Of a stretch of DNA of 64,000 nt, positions 11,214 through 24,096 are shown piece after piece. Positions within the stretch are counted from its first letter, which is position 1. Every line of letters begins with the position of its first letter. The position numbers and the translations under genes are program-made. The notes below the pieces were generated by a model. It saw nothing but the letters and a program-made list of their open reading frames with translations. It was not told where the DNA came from and did no database searches. This DNA comes from Thinopyrum elongatum. Lineage: Eukaryota; Streptophyta; Magnoliopsida; Poales; Poaceae. The DNA is taken from positions 216,503,018 through 216,567,017 of the forward strand of contig CM022299.1 in NCBI GenBank assembly GCA_011799875.1. Reading direction: 5' to 3'.

Positions 11214-14200
11214 AATTCCTGCTCGTCCTCGAGTAGGTAAATGATAAAAAAGATAATTTTTGATGTGGAATGCTACCTAGCATAATCTTGATCATATAAT
11301 CTAATCATGACATGAATATTAAGACACGATTGATTCAAAGCAATAGTCTATCATTTGACATTAAGACAATAATACTTCAAGCATACTAATAAAGCAATCA
11401 TGTCTTCTCAAAATAACATGGCCAAAGAAAGTTATCCCTACAAAATCATATAGTCTGGCTATGATCCACCTTCATCACACAAAGTATTTCATCATGCACA
11501 ACCCCGATGACAAGCCAAGCAATTATTTCATATTTTTAATGTTCTCAAGCCTTTTCAACTTTCATGCAATACATGAGCGTGAGCCATGGATATAGCACTA
11601 TAGGTGGAATAGAATATGATGGTGGAGGTTGTGTGGAGAAGACAAAAAAGGAGAAAGTCTCACATCAACTAGGCAAATTAATGGGCTATGGAGATGCCCA
11701 TCAATCGATATCGATGCAAGTGAGTAGGGATTGCCATGCAACGGATGCACTAGAGCTATAAGTGTATGAAAGCTCAAACTGAAAACTAAGTGGGTGTGCA
11801 TCCAACTTGCTTGCTCATGAAGACCTCGGGCATTTGAGGAAGCCCATCATCGGAATATTTAAGCCAAGTTTTATAATGAAAATTCCCACTAGTATATGTA
11901 AGTGATAACTCAAGAGACTCTCTATATGAAGAACATGGTGCTACTCTGAAGCACAAGTGTGCTAAAAGGATAGTAGCATTGCCCCTTCTCTCTTTTTCTC
12001 TCATTTTTTTATTTTCTTTTTTTTGGCTCTCTCTTTTTTTGGCCTCTCTTTTTTCGTCCGGAGTCTCATCTCGACTTGTGGGGGAATCATAGTCTCCATC
12101 ATCCTTTCCTCACTGGGACAATGCTCTAATAATGATGATCATCACACTTTTATTTACTTACAACTCAATATCTAGAACAAAGTATGACTCTATATGAATG
12201 CCTCTGGCAGTGTACCAGGATGTGCAATGATCTAGCATAGCAAAGATATCAAAAAATGGACAAGTCATGAAAATATCATGCTAGCTATCTTACGATCATG
12301 CAAAGCAATATGACAATGAATGCTCAACTCATGTATATGATGATGATGGAAGTTGCATGGCAATATATCTCGGAATGGCTATGGAAATGCCATGATAGGT
12401 AGGTATGGTGGCTGTTTTGAGGAAGATATAAGGAGGCTTATGTGTGATAGAGCATATCATATCACGGGGTTTGGATCCACCGGCGAAGTTTGCACCGACT
12501 CTCGAGGTAAGAAAGGGCAATGCACGGTACCGAAGAGGCTAGCAATGATGGAAGGGTGAGAGTGCGTATAATCCATGGACTCAACATTAGTCATAAAGAA
12601 CTCACATACTTATTGCAAAAAGTTTCTTAGCCATCGAAACAAAGTACTACACGCATGCCCCTAGGGGGATAGATTGGTAGGAAAAGACCATCGCTCATCC
12701 CCGACCGCCACTCATAAGGAAGACAATCAAAAAATAAATCATGCTCCAACTTCATCACATAACGGTTCACCATACATGCATGCTACGGGAATCACAAACC
12801 TTAACACAATTATTTCTACCAATCCACAATTACTCACTAGCATGACTCTAATATCACCATCTTTATATCGCAAAACTATTGCAAGGAATCAAACATATCA
12901 TATTCAGTGATCTACAAGTTTTATGTAGGATTTTATGACTAACCATGTGAATGACCAATTCATGTCGACTCTCTAAATAGATATAAGCAAAGCATGAGAG
13001 TTTAATTCTTTCTACAAAAGATATGCCCATGCTATAACAAATATAAGTGAAGCAAAAGAGCATTCTATAAATGGCGGTTTTCTATGTGAAGAGAAACAAG
13101 CAATCCAAACTTCAAATGATATAAGTGAAGCACATGAAGCATTCTATAAAGCCATACTCAAAAGATATAAGTGAAGTACATGAAGCATTCTATAAATCAA
13201 CCAAGGAGTATCTCATACCAGCATGGTGCATAAAAGAAAAAGGAAAAATACACACAAAAGATGCTCCAAGAATTTACGCATATCATGTGACAAATAAAAA
13301 TATAGCTCCAAGTAAAATTACCGATGGTCGTTAGAAGAAAGAGGGGATGCCTTCTGGGGCATCCCCAAGCTTAGTTGCTTGGGAGTCCTTGAATATTACC
13401 TTGGGGTGCCTCGGGCATCCCCAAGCTTAGGATCTTGCCACTCCTTAATCCTTCATCCATCGTGATCTCACCCAAAACTTGAAAACTTCAATCACACAAA
13501 ACTTAACAAAACCCTCGTGAGATCCGTTCGTATAATAAAGCAAATCACCACTTTAAGTACTGTTGTGAACTCATTCCAAATTCATATTATCATTATATCT
13601 ACTGTAGTCCAACTTCACCATGGTTCATACCCCCCCGATACTACCCATAGATTCATCAAAATAAGAGAACAATGCATAGAAAACAGAATCTGTCAAAAAC
13701 AGAATAGTCTGTAGTAATCTGAACATCTACCATACTTCTATAACTCCAAAAATTCTGAAAAATTATTAAAAAATAAAAAAAAATTATAGCAGTACTGTGT
13801 AAAAATTTCAGCAACTTTTGACATTCCAGTAAAAAATTAAAATTCACGCGCTACAGCCAAAGTTTCTGTTTTTCCACTGCACATACCAAACAAGCAATCT
13901 AATCATCCCGAAGGCAAATCTTGGCACATTATTTTTATAATACAATGGATTTGTACAAGGGGATAATTATTTTGTTGAAAAGTTTCTGTAATTCAAGATT
14001 TGCAAAGTTTCCATGCGCATGAACAAAGTTCAAGGAGCTCCCCCACTTCAACGGTGCTCGTCTTTCTTATTTTCACTTTCCTTTTTGAAAAGTTTTAGGT
14101 TCCCCTCTATATTTTTTTGTTTTTAAACTTTATAAAAGTACTCAACAGAATAAAATGACTCACTAAAACTTCCGGGTTGTCTCCCTAGCAGCGCTTTCTT

Positions 14201-14228
14201 TAAATCCATTAAGCTAGGCATAAAGTGC
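11214..14228. other. Non-coding internal region of the 9661-17211 element
   Basis: About 3 kb of AT-rich sequence with no convincing ORF. It holds two internal copies of the polypurine tract (13359-13372, 13415-13428) and, at 12960-13200, repeated short segments of the type ATATAAGTGAAGCA. Confidence 0.6.
13359..13428 (-). repeat. Two internal copies of the polypurine tract
   Basis: GCATCCCCAAGCTT (plus strand) occurs at 13359-13372 and 13415-13428, identical to the functional tract at 11200-11213. Confidence 0.8.
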
Positions 14229-15578
14229 TCAAGTAATTGATCCACCCGGATCCCATGGTATATCAAAGCAAATTTTAATTAACAATGATTTGTAATTTAG
14301 TAGTGAGCACAAAGAAACATATATCATGCAATGACAAAGTCTAACTCTCTTCCTATGCATTGGCATGTCATAAAGGAACAATTCATGCACACAAAGTAAA
14401 GGCCAATACATAGCATAAGGTGTTTCTTGCAATTTTATCGTATTGGAAACATGGAGAGGCGAAGATGTAGTTCCTCTCTCATAATAATTGCAAGTAGGAG
14501 CAGCAAGCACATGCATATTATATTTATCAAAATCATCATGTGTAGTAGTAAAACACAACCCATCAATATAATCCTTAATAAGCGCAAACTTCTTCGGTAT
14601 AGTGTAGTTGGGAGAATTCAAAAAGATAATAGGACTATCATGTGTGGGTGCAATAGCAACAATTTCTTTCATAACATAAGGAACTATAGCAAGTTCATCT
14701 CCATAAGCATCATTCATATTGGCATCATGGCCACAAGCATAGCAAGCATCAAGTTCATCAAAAAGGGATATTTCAAATGAATCAACGGGATCATAGCAAT
14801 TATCATAGCAATCATCCTTCGGTAAGCATGAAGGGAAATTAAACAATGTATGAGTTGAAGAGTTACTCTCATTAGAAGGTGGGCACGGGTAGCTAATCCG
14901 CTCTTCCTCCTTTTGTTCTTCGCTCTCCTCGTCATGTTTTTCATCTAATGAGCTCACAGTGTCAGCAATTTCTTCTTCCATAGTTTCCTACAAAATATTA
15001 GTCTCTTCTTGGACAGCGGAGACTTTCTCAATAAATGCATCAATATCGGCATTGTAATCATAATTCTCATAGCAATATTTAAGTATAGCATAATTTTTAG
15101 GTCTGTAAACAGCATCATCATAATTTTCACACTTTTCAAACAAAGATTCAATTTCATAAGCACCCTTAAAAGCAATGAATTCTTCTATTCGTTCCACATC
15201 ATAGTAATCATATATACCATTAGCATAAGAAGCCAAGGTTTTATTATCATTAAATTTACATGAAAAGGGAAGGTGTGGAGCCTTCATCCTAGAGCAACAA
15301 GTATAATCATATCTCAAGCATAAATTCCGAGCATACCAATGCAACATATGAATTTGATCCCATAAGAGTTTCCCTTTTTGAGTCAAGCGATAATCCCTAA
15401 AGTATTCACATTGATCCAACGTGTCTCCCATTATCAACTTGAATGGGGTTTTCTCAGGATTATCAAAGTAGTGCATAATATTTTTCACATAACGAGCATC
15501 GAGGGTTTTAGGAGGTTCCCCATCTCCATGAGTAGCAAGTACACCTAATTTTTTTGGTATTTTGTGTTCCATATCCAT
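14229..15578 (-). pseudogene. Unknown ORF of the 9661-17211 element, one in-frame UAG
   Basis: An ATG at 15578 opens a frame of 196 codons to a TAG at 14990-14988. The same frame continues without shift for 250 further codons to 14229. The first part has FSCKFNDNKTLASYANGIYD, a Cys/Tyr-rich region; the second is rich in Asp, Glu, Cys and Tyr, with many acidic clusters and no recognised domain. Parts of the N-terminal half (the FSCKF segment followed by a Tyr/Asp-rich stretch and an IEE motif) resemble the minus-strand ORF at 53543-53106 in Element D, so this is a conserved element gene. The stop could be read through or could be decay. Confidence 0.6.
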
Positions 15579-15677
15579 AACTAAAGATAGAGAACAACTT
15601 AGAACATGAAATAAAAATTACTTAGTGATAAAGCAAACAAGCACACACGATAATATTCACCCCACGCTATTGCTCAT

Positions 15678-15691
15678 CGGCAACGGCGCCA
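15678..15691 (-). other. Primer binding site, tRNA-Asp type
   Basis: The minus strand reads TGGCGCCGTTGCCG, 14 bases complementary to the 3' end of plant tRNA-Asp, 11 bases from the LTR end. Confidence 0.85.
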
Positions 15692-15702
15692 GAAAAAGGT
15701 CT

Positions 15703-17211
15703 TGATAACCCACAAGTATAGGGGATCAGTTGTAGCCTTTCTTGATAAATAAAAGTGTCGAACCCAATGAGGAGCTAAAGGTAGATACAACTCTACGCAC
15801 GCTTAACGTTCGCTTTACCTAGAACAAGTATAAAACTAGAAGTACTTTGTAGGTGCTGTAGAATAGGTTTGCAAGATAATAAAGAGCATGTAATTAAAAA
15901 CTAGGAGTTGTTTAGATAAATAAACAATTAAGTTAGTATAGCGAGTGTGGAAAAGTGGTGGTATGATTTGCGAATTGTCCCTAAGAAATTGACTATGTTA
16001 CTAGACCGATAGCAAGTTTTATGTGGGAGAGGCCACTGCTAGCATGTCATCCCTTACTTTGAATTATATGCACTTATGATTGGAACTATTAGCAAGCATC
16101 CGCAACTACTTACATTCATTAAGGTAAAACCCAACCATAGCATTAAGATATATTGGTCCCCCTTCAATCCCGTATGCATCAATTTCTATGCTAGGCTGAA
16201 GCTGCTATCACCCTTGCCCTCCAATACATAGTCCTATCAACATACAACTAACCCTATGGTGTGATCCACACACGCGCTCATATGATGGGCACCAAAGGAC
16301 AGCAACATAACCACAAGCAAATTAAACCAATCATAGCAATTCACCAATCACCGATAGGACAACAAAAATCTACTCAGACATCATAGGATGGCAATACATC
16401 ATTGGATAATAATATGAAGCATAAAGCACCATGTTCAAGTAGAGGGTACAGCGGGTTGTGGGAGAGTGGACCCCTGAATATAGATGGGGGAAGGAGATGA
16501 AGATGTTGGGGAAGATGACGGAGGTGTTGGTGTAGATCGCCGTCACATGATGATTGCCCCGGCGGCGTTCCGGCGCCACCGGGAGAGAGGGGAGAGAGCC
16601 CCCCTCCTTCTTCTTCTTCTTCCTTGACCTTCCCCATAGATGGGAGAAGGGTTTCCCCTCTAGTCCATGGCCTCCATGGCGGCAGAGGGGCGGGAGCCCC
16701 TCCGAGATTGGATCTCTCTCTCTCTCGGTTTCCTTCTGTTTCTGCGTTCCTAGATTCTGGCCTTTCACCGTTTCTTAAATTCCCGGAGATCCGTAACTCC
16801 GATTGGGCTGAAATTTTAACACGGTTTTCATCTAGATATTAGCTTTCTTGCAGCGAAAGAAGGGAACCAACAGACTTACGGGGTGGCCACAAGCCTCCCA
16901 GGCGCGCCCAGGGTAGGGGAGCGCACCCCTAGGGCTTGTGGGCCCCTCGGGCATCGTCTCGCGTTGATTCTTTTTCCCAAAAATCACATATATTCCAATA
17001 AAAATCTCCATAAGTTTTTATCGCATTTGGACTCCGTTTGGTATGGATATTCTGCGAAAACAAAAAACATGCAACAAACAGGAACTGGCAGTGGGCACTG
17101 GATCAATATGTTAGTCCCAAAAATAATATAAAAAGTTGCCAAAAGTATATGAAAGTTGTAGAATATTGGCATGAAACAATCAAAAATTATAGATACAATG
17201 GAAACGTATCA
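15703..17211 (-). repeat. 5' LTR of the 9661-17211 element
   Basis: 1509 bp. It begins TGATAACCCACAAG on the plus strand and ends GTATCA at 17211. It carries the CACAAGCC/GGCTTGTGG hairpin at 16886-16946. Confidence 0.93.
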
Positions 17212-17216
17212 GTACT
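17212..17216 (+). repeat. Target site duplication GTACT, right copy
   Basis: Identical to 9656-9660. Confidence 0.95.
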
Positions 17217-20160
17217 GCTACACCTGCATGCCCTTCGGGCTGAGGAGCGCTGGTGCCACATTCCAGCAGCTGATGCACATCACGTTGGGGCCGCGGCTGG
17301 GGAGAAATGCAGAGGCCTACGTTGATGACATCGTGGTCAAGTCGCGCGAGGCTAGAACGTTGGTCGAAGACTTGGAGGAAACATTCACCAGCCTGTGCAG
17401 GGTGAGCTTGAGGCTTAACCCTGAGAAGTGTGTTTTTGGGGTCCCCTCCGGCAAGCTGCTTGGCTTCCTTGTCTCCCACCGAGGGATTGAAGCCAACCCC
17501 GAGAAGATCAAGGCCATTGAAAGGATGCGTCCCCCTCAGACCCTCAAGGAGATGTAGAAGCTGGTGGGATGTGTGACTTCTCTAGGGCGCTTCATCTCCA
17601 AGCTTGGCGAGTGTGCCCTGCCATTCTTCAAGCTGGTGAAGAGGAAGGGTTCCTTTGAGTGGACCCCGGAAGAGGATGCAGCCTTTGAAGACCTCAAGAG
17701 GTACCTCACGAGCCCACCAATCATGGTGGCGCCCCGCTTCCGTGAGCCCTTGATGCTCTACCTGGTAGCTACCCCGCATTCAGCCAGCGCGGCGCTCGTA
17801 GCGGTCCAGGAGGAGCGCGTCAGCACCCAAGGGAAGCCTGACGGCCCCCCAGAGGCCGCGGGGCCCCTCGAGTCCTCGATGCTACTAGACGACGCTCTCG
17901 GGCTCCCTGCACCCCCTTTGCCTGGCGACGCGCGAGGGGCCCTCGCACCCCACCAGAAGCAAGCCGTCGCTGACACCCTGCGCCTCATCGAGCACCCTGT
18001 ATACTTTATCAGGATGGTGCTGCGGGACGCGCGCACACGCTACCCTATGCAGCAGAAGCTCCTCCTCGCGCTCCTAGTCGCCTCTAGGAAGCTACGCCAT
18101 TACTTCCAAGGCCACCCCATCATGGTTGTCTCCGCATACCCCCTGTAGAAGGTGCCGTGCAGCCCCAATGCCATCCGCCGAGTCGCCAAGTGGAACATTG
18201 AGCTGCAAGCCTTCCAACTAGGGTTCTGCACGACCAGGGTCATCAAAGGAGCGGGCTTGCCGACTTCATAGCGCAGTGGATGGATACCTACGACGGGGAG
18301 CCGCGCGAGGACCAGTCCCTCTCGCCCGAAGATGAGGCACCCACCAGTTGGGTCATGCACTTCGATGGCACCTTCTCCAGGCAGGGCGCGGGGGCTAGGA
18401 TCGTGCTCGTCTCCCCAACCAAATACAAGCTCTACTACATCATCCAGCTTTGCTTCCAGCATGGCGAGAAGGTGTCCAATAGTGTTGCGGAGTACAAGGG
18501 CTTGATCGCCGGCCTCAAGGCCGCTGCCGCTTTGGGGGTCAAGCGCCTCACCATCAAAGGCGACTCCCAGCTCCACGTCAACTTCTCCAACAAGGAGTAC
18601 AAGCCAAAGGACAAGCATATGGTGGCGTATCTTGAGGAGGTACATAAAATCGAAAAGCGTTTTCTGGGCTTGGAATTGCAGCACGTCCCGCGCGGCGCGA
18701 ACAAGGAAGCCGACGACATCGCCAGGCGAGCATCCCGCCGCGAGCCTCAAAAGCCTGGCATCTTCGAAGAAAGGCTCTTCCAGCCATCGGTTGTACCCCC
18801 GATAGTTGGCACGACACTGCTCCTGGAGGAACTACCGCCTGCACCAACCACAGGCACCCCGGCCTGTGGCCCGACCTCAAGAGCCCTCGTGCTTCTGGCA
18901 TTGGAGCCCCAGGCAGGCAGCTGGGTTGAGGAGCTCAAGGCCTACCTGCTCCACGGCACCCTGTCAGAAAAGGACACGGAAGCAGAGCACGTGGCTCGGC
19001 AGGCCACCACTTACTGCTTGCGGGGCGGCGAGCTATACCGCAGGCGCCCCAACGAAGTCTCGCTGAGATGCATTTCGGAGGATCAAGGGCGTGAACTATT
19101 GGCCGATATCCACGGGGGAGACTGCGGGCATCACTCCTCATCGTGCACTCTCGTGGGCAAGGTGTTCCGCAGTGGGTTCAACTGGCCTACGGCGCTCCAC
19201 GACGCCACTGAGCTGATTCGATCCTGCAAGGCCTGCCGGTTCCATGTCAAGTAGATTCATTAGCCAGCGCAGGGGCTCCAGACAGTTCCACTCTCATGGC
19301 CGTTCACGGTCTGGGCGCTAGACATACTGGGCTCGTTTCCTCGGGCGGCCGGCGGCTACCGCTACCTCTACATCGCCATCGACAAATTCACCAAGTGGGC
19401 GGAGGTGGAGCCCGTGCGCACCTTCCTTGCAGGCTTGGCCGTCAAGTTCATTAAGGGCCTCGTGAGCAGATTCAGTGTTCCCAACCGTATCATCTCCGAC
19501 AACGGCTCCCAGTTTACAAGCAATCTCTTTAGGTCATATTGTGCTAACCTTGGCACGCAGATTTGCTACACTTCGGTGGCGCACCCGTGGAGCAACGGCC
19601 AGGCCGAGCGTGCCAACGCAGAAGTCCTCAGGGGCCTCAAGACTAGGAGCTTCAGAAAGAAGCTTGAGGCCTGCGGCAAAGGCTGGCTGGATGAGCTGTA
19701 GTCCGTGCTGTGGTCCATCCGCACCACCGCGACTAAGCCCACCGGCGAGACTCCCTTCTTCCTCGTCTATGGGGCCAAGGCGGTCCTCCTGTATGAGATC
19801 AAGCATGGTTCCCCATGGGTCCTAGCATTCGACGAGGCGCGCCAGGATGCCTCGCAGGAAATTGATCTTGTGCTCGGTGAGGAGGCCTGCCGCCAGGCCT
19901 CCCTCCGCGCCGCGAAGTACCAGCAGGCCTTGCGGAGCTACCACAGCCGCAACATCCGCCCCCGGACTCTCGAGGTCGGAGACCTCATCCTGAGGCACGT
20001 CCTCTCTAGGGAGGGCCTCCACAAGCTCTCGCCCACGTGGGAGGGCTAGTTCAAGGTCGCCCACGTCTCTAGGCCAGGTGCCGCACGCCTGGAGACGGAG
20101 GACGGGGTCCCCGTGTAGAACGCCTGGAACATCCAACACCTTCGCAAATTCTACCCTTGA
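17217..20160 (+). pseudogene. pol: Tat A pol: rest of reverse transcriptase, RNase H, integrase
   Basis: Reverse transcriptase continues with CMPFGLRSAGATFQQLM and the catalytic YVDD box (EAYVDDIVVKS, ~17310). RNase H follows (18340-18760) with HFDGTF, an AEYKGLIAGLKAA segment, GDSQL and an ADDIAR motif. The integrase zinc finger H-H-C-C is at ~19110-19245 (GHHSSSCTLVGKVF, then CKACRF). The DDE core has Asp at 19321, Asp at 19498 (ISDNGSQF) and Glu at 19606 (GQAERANAEV), a D-35-E spacing. The frame is broken by TAG codons at 17555, 18146, 19252, 19261, 19699, 20047 and 20116 and by a one-base deletion near 18258. It ends LRKFYP-stop at 20160. All enzymatic motifs are visible but no full protein could be made. 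Confidence 0.93.
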
Positions 20161-20960
20161 CACTCTCATGTAACAATTAGTGGGGTTGTACACGCCCCGG
20201 AGTCTCCCAGTGCACTGCCCCACGGCCTCGCAGGAGCCCCCACCCACGCCCTAGTGGAAGCCCCATGCTCCGTGCTGGCGGAACGGTCGAACAGCGACCA
20301 TGCCCACGCTCAAGTGGTGGCCCCATGCTTTGCACTGGTGGGAAGACTAATGTAGGCGCCGGACGCGGCAGCCTTTTTTACCCCTTATTTGTAAACCAAG
20401 TTTCAGTTTCTCTAAATAAAGCTTGAAGTTCCTTGCGTCTTTGCTTAGAAAGGGGTTGGGGTTTATCCTTGCGGCGTTTCTCTTCTTGAATTTCCTTTTT
20501 CAAAACAGCAATGGCCGCCTGATGCCCCCCTCCCGAACGTCAGCGAGCGGGTGCTGGGCACGGTGCTTGCGCTTGGGCCAGCCCCAGCGGCATTAAGAAC
20601 CCAGGCGGTGGGGGCCGCGAGTCTGCCCCTGTGCACACCACCTCGCCAAGGCCTTGGTGTCTAAGTCCTCGCGCGACGCTCATGAGCGAGCCAGCAAGCC
20701 CGCATTGCCCTTAGCTTCTCGCCTCAGGTATCCTTGTCTCCTGGCCTTGCCCGGGCATCGCGACCCGGCTTACCAGTGACGATCGACCCCCCTTGGGGGC
20801 TATGTCTAAGCATCATGAAACAGGGAAATAAGCACGGAAGGAAGCAAGTCAGGAGGACATAAATGTGGTTTGACGCATCATTTAAAGATCCCAGCAAAAT
20901 ATTCCCCGTGCCACTACGGGGTTACAACCAAGGTGTTGGCAAGTAAGGAAAGGGGGCGGC
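20161..20960. other. Untranslated region of Tat A between pol and the antisense gene
   Basis: GC-rich with no good ORF. An AATAAA lies at ~20416 on the plus strand. A segment from ~20560 to 20880 (ACACCACCTCGCC..., GGCATCGCGACC...) is shared with Tat B at 39290-39790. Confidence 0.6.
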
Positions 20961-23900
20961 CTAAGGAGACGTGTCATCACCGCTATCGTCGTCATCATCG
21001 CCACCACCATCATCGTCATCGTCCCCAGGTTCCTCAGCTCCGCACTGATCTTCATGGTCGTCGAGGGAGAACTGCGCGAGGGCATCGTGGATCACTGCTG
21101 GGACGGGGGCTATCACGGCTTTGAAGTCGAAGTCGGATCGGAAGAGGTGGCTGAAAACACATGTCGACGCCTGGGCAAGAAGGTCGCGGCTCCCCTCCTC
21201 GACGAGTTTGCCCACCTTCTCCGTGCCATCTTCGAGCCGCTCCACGACCCTGGTGAAAAAAGCAAGGTAACCGACGTCGTCGGGCACGAGCGGGTTGGAG
21301 ACGCTCCCCTTGCAGATGGAGCCCAGAGCACGGCAGGCCTGCCGCTCGAGGTCAAGGAACATCTCAGAGGGCATGTGTTGCAGCCCCCGAGCCTGGTTCG
21401 CCTTGTCCGCCGCATGATCCACGAGGGAGGTGACGCCCACCACCTGCTCGTCAAGTGATGCCAAATCAGCCTCGGCAGTGGCTCGGGCATCCAATGCGAC
21501 TTTTCGCTGCTTGTCGCTTCAACCAACTTCTTCTTGAGGGCATTGATCTCGCCCTTTAGCTCTCCGCACCTGGCACGGAAACAGGTTTCCTGAAGTTCTA
21601 GCTTCTTGCGATGGTCCTCGATGAGCGCTTGGCATGCGCTCGCGAACCTCTCATCGACATCCACCTGGATCCTCGCCTCCCGAGAGGCTAGGGAGGCCTC
21701 GGCCTCCTCCTCGCATCGGGCCAAGGAAACTTCAGGAGTCGTCAGCTGGCGCTCCAGCACATCAAGACGCTCGTGCTCCAGGCTCTGCTAGAACAAAGCC
21801 AGCGCCAACTCTTCCTCAAGAGCCCAGAGACTCGCCTCTCGTGTCGACGGCCCCTCCTCAGGGGCGGAGAGGGCAGCTCTGCGCTCTTGGATCTGCTCCT
21901 CCAAAGCGGCATTTGAAGCTAGGAGCTCCCGCTCACACGCTTTCGTCGCTTCACGTCGCCGGTCCGCGGCTTCGGCCTCCTTGACAGCGCGCTCGCGAGC
22001 CTCCTTTGTCGCGGCAGTAAGCCCCTCCTCCTTCGAGCGGGCGGACTCGTGGTGCAGCTGGCTGAGCTTGACGGCGACTTCGAGCTGATGCCACCCGCGC
22101 GCCAAGTGTAGGCGCTCGCCCTCAAGGTGTGCGTCCACATCGCGGAGGTCCACCTCGAGCCGGCCCATTGCACTCTTCGCGTCCCGAAGGAGGTCATGCC
22201 TGACGGTCGCTCGGCCACTCACGAGCGCCAGGGCCTGGCCAGGACCGAGCCTCGCACCCCCACCTGCGGCCGAGGCACGAGTAGACTTGGCCACGTCTGC
22301 CGGGGGCTGGAAGCTGGGTAGCTCCCCGTCTATCCCTCCTGGTCGGGGAACTGTACCCCGAGGACGTGGCGCCCCTTCGCCGAAAGCTGCTAGCCTGCGG
22401 CTGCCTCGAGCGCTGGTGAGTGCAGGTGCGATGAATGCTGGCCCGGCCCTTGCCAGCTCAGCGTTGACCTCGGCGGAGAATGTCATGGAAGTAGGGAAGC
22501 GGCTAGCCGGGGGCCCCCCTCGGGGGGACCGCGGTCGCCCCTGCACGCGCGTGACTAGTCACGATGAGCGTAGGCCACGTGATCTCCCCCGGCCTTGCAT
22601 CTTCGGTGAGCGGTGGGGAAGACCCCCTCCGCCCAGGCTCGATCGCGGCGCCTTAACCAGGCGCGCCCATGCGGCGCCCCGCATCCACGAGAGGTGGCAG
22701 GGAGGTTGCCACTCGGCTCAGGGGATCCTTCGTTCCCTCGCCTGGGGAGGACCTACGAGAAGGGAAAGCTCAGAAACACTCATCGTGCAGGAGGGAAAAG
22801 GGGGAATCGGGCCGCTTACTCATCTTTGGCGACCCACTTCCTCTTCTTCAGTGCCCTTGGCAGCACGCCGATATCACTCTCCTGCCTGGCCCTCACCCTA
22901 GGAGCGTGTGGCCCGGGAATCATTGACCTAAGGCTCTGCGCGCCGTTCGTCGCACTGGGGGCGGTTGGCCCACCCCCGGCCGAGGTGGAGCCACCGGAGT
23001 CCGGCGGTACAGCAACGTGCCGCCAGGCGGCCTGAGGAGGCATCTCGCCGCCGCCCCCCTTCGCCGTGGCCAAGGGTGCCGCGTCCGTGAAGCCTGCCAG
23101 CACGGGAACCACTAATAAGGGATTGTCTGGAGGCCCCTCCTGGCCCTCGCGGAGCATCCCCCACTAGTCAAAACATGGCATCCTCCCTACGAAGGCCTCC
23201 CTGCTGGTGTAGTTGTATAGGGGGTACCCCTTTTCGGAGAGATCGCCTGGCACTTCGCCGGTCAGGACTCAGACTATCTCATTCAGTGTGTCAGGAGGCA
23301 AGCGACCTGTTTGGAGGCGCATTGTGTCTTCTAGGCCAGAGAAGGCTCACATGGGGCGGGAAGGGCGCTAGAGGGGAGCGATGCACAGGCGAAGGAACTC
23401 CTTTACCACCATCACCGTTGTCACTCCCGTCGCCCTCAGGTCGGCCATCCTCGCCATGACCCATGCCAGCCTTGGGTCACAAAGCCTCTCGTGCGCCCAT
23501 CCGGAGCTCGCCGCTGTCGGAGATGCGGGAGTCTGCAGCAAGGGGCTGAACTGGGCAGCGTCCACATACACCCACTGTCGCCGGAAGCCCTCAGCTTCAT
23601 GATTGATCGCCATGTCGATGCCATCGCTCGCCATCGAGCCCACGGCCTGGAGCAACACGCACCCGGAGCATTGGTCGGCGGCGGTCCGCTGCAGGCGGAA
23701 GAAGTGGCGGAGCAGCGCCACCGAGGGAGCCATGCCCACGAAGGCCTCGCACAGGAAGGCAAAGGCTGAGAGGAGGAGGATGGACTTCGGGTCCAGGTGC
23801 AGCGCGTGCACCTGGTAGTGCATGAGCACGTTGTTGAATAAATCAGAGAACGGGGGGAGCAAGCCGGAGAAGATTGCGGGCAAATGAATGGCGACAGTGG

Positions 23901-24096
23901 AGGCCTCCAGTTTTGTACGAGGCCATGAGGCGGGCCAAACCCTTGTCCCCTTCCATTCATTGAAGTTCGACGCAATCATCGGGCGGACCTTGTCAAGCCC
24001 CTCACGATTGAGCACCGTGCATCGGCACAGAGCTGGCTCGGGCCCTGCTTGAGACTCCGCCACCGCTGCCATGCCGTTTTTCCTTGAAGGAGACAT
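20961..24096 (-). pseudogene. Antisense gene of Tat A (putative gypsy-type transposon protein)
   Basis: On the strand opposite pol, ATG 24096 opens a frame to 23368. Its region from LPAIFSGLLPPFSDLFNNVL through ALHLDPKSILLLSAFAFLCE to FFRLQR has the character of the putative gypsy-type transposon family (PF04195, Transposase_28) found in antisense ORFs of Tat elements; the match is from memory. Coding continues in 23157-22816 (Gly/Pro-rich, ending KRKWVAKDE) and, after a gap of ~270 bp with no clear frame, in 22546-21113: a long Ala/Glu/Arg-rich coiled coil with an in-frame TAG at 21788. After a frameshift, a C-terminal domain (21494-20961) ends in Asp/Gly repeats. A GTAAG donor-like site at ~22819 hints at an intron, but the phases I tried did not join. 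Confidence 0.7.

Larger units (their letters stand above)
9661..17211 (-). mobile_element. Complete non-autonomous Gypsy-type LTR retrotransposon (Sabrina-like style)
   Basis: 7551 bp with LTRs 9661-11199 and 15703-17211, a tRNA-Asp-type primer site, a polypurine tract and a perfect 5-bp target duplication. On the minus strand it starts TGATACGTCTCC. Coding content is one ~450-codon frame of unknown function near the 5' LTR. There is no gag zinc knuckle, protease, RT or integrase, so it must rely on proteins of other elements. The family name is only a resemblance from memory. Confidence 0.93.

Noticed and set aside
22541..22820. Intron in the Tat A antisense gene
   Set aside because: A GTAAG donor-like and a GTGCAG acceptor-like site exist, but the reading phases do not join, so I left it only as a possibility.
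22287..22901. 204-codon plus-strand ORF in Tat A
   Set aside because: It is a shadow opposite the antisense gene in GC-rich sequence; codon sense is on the minus strand.
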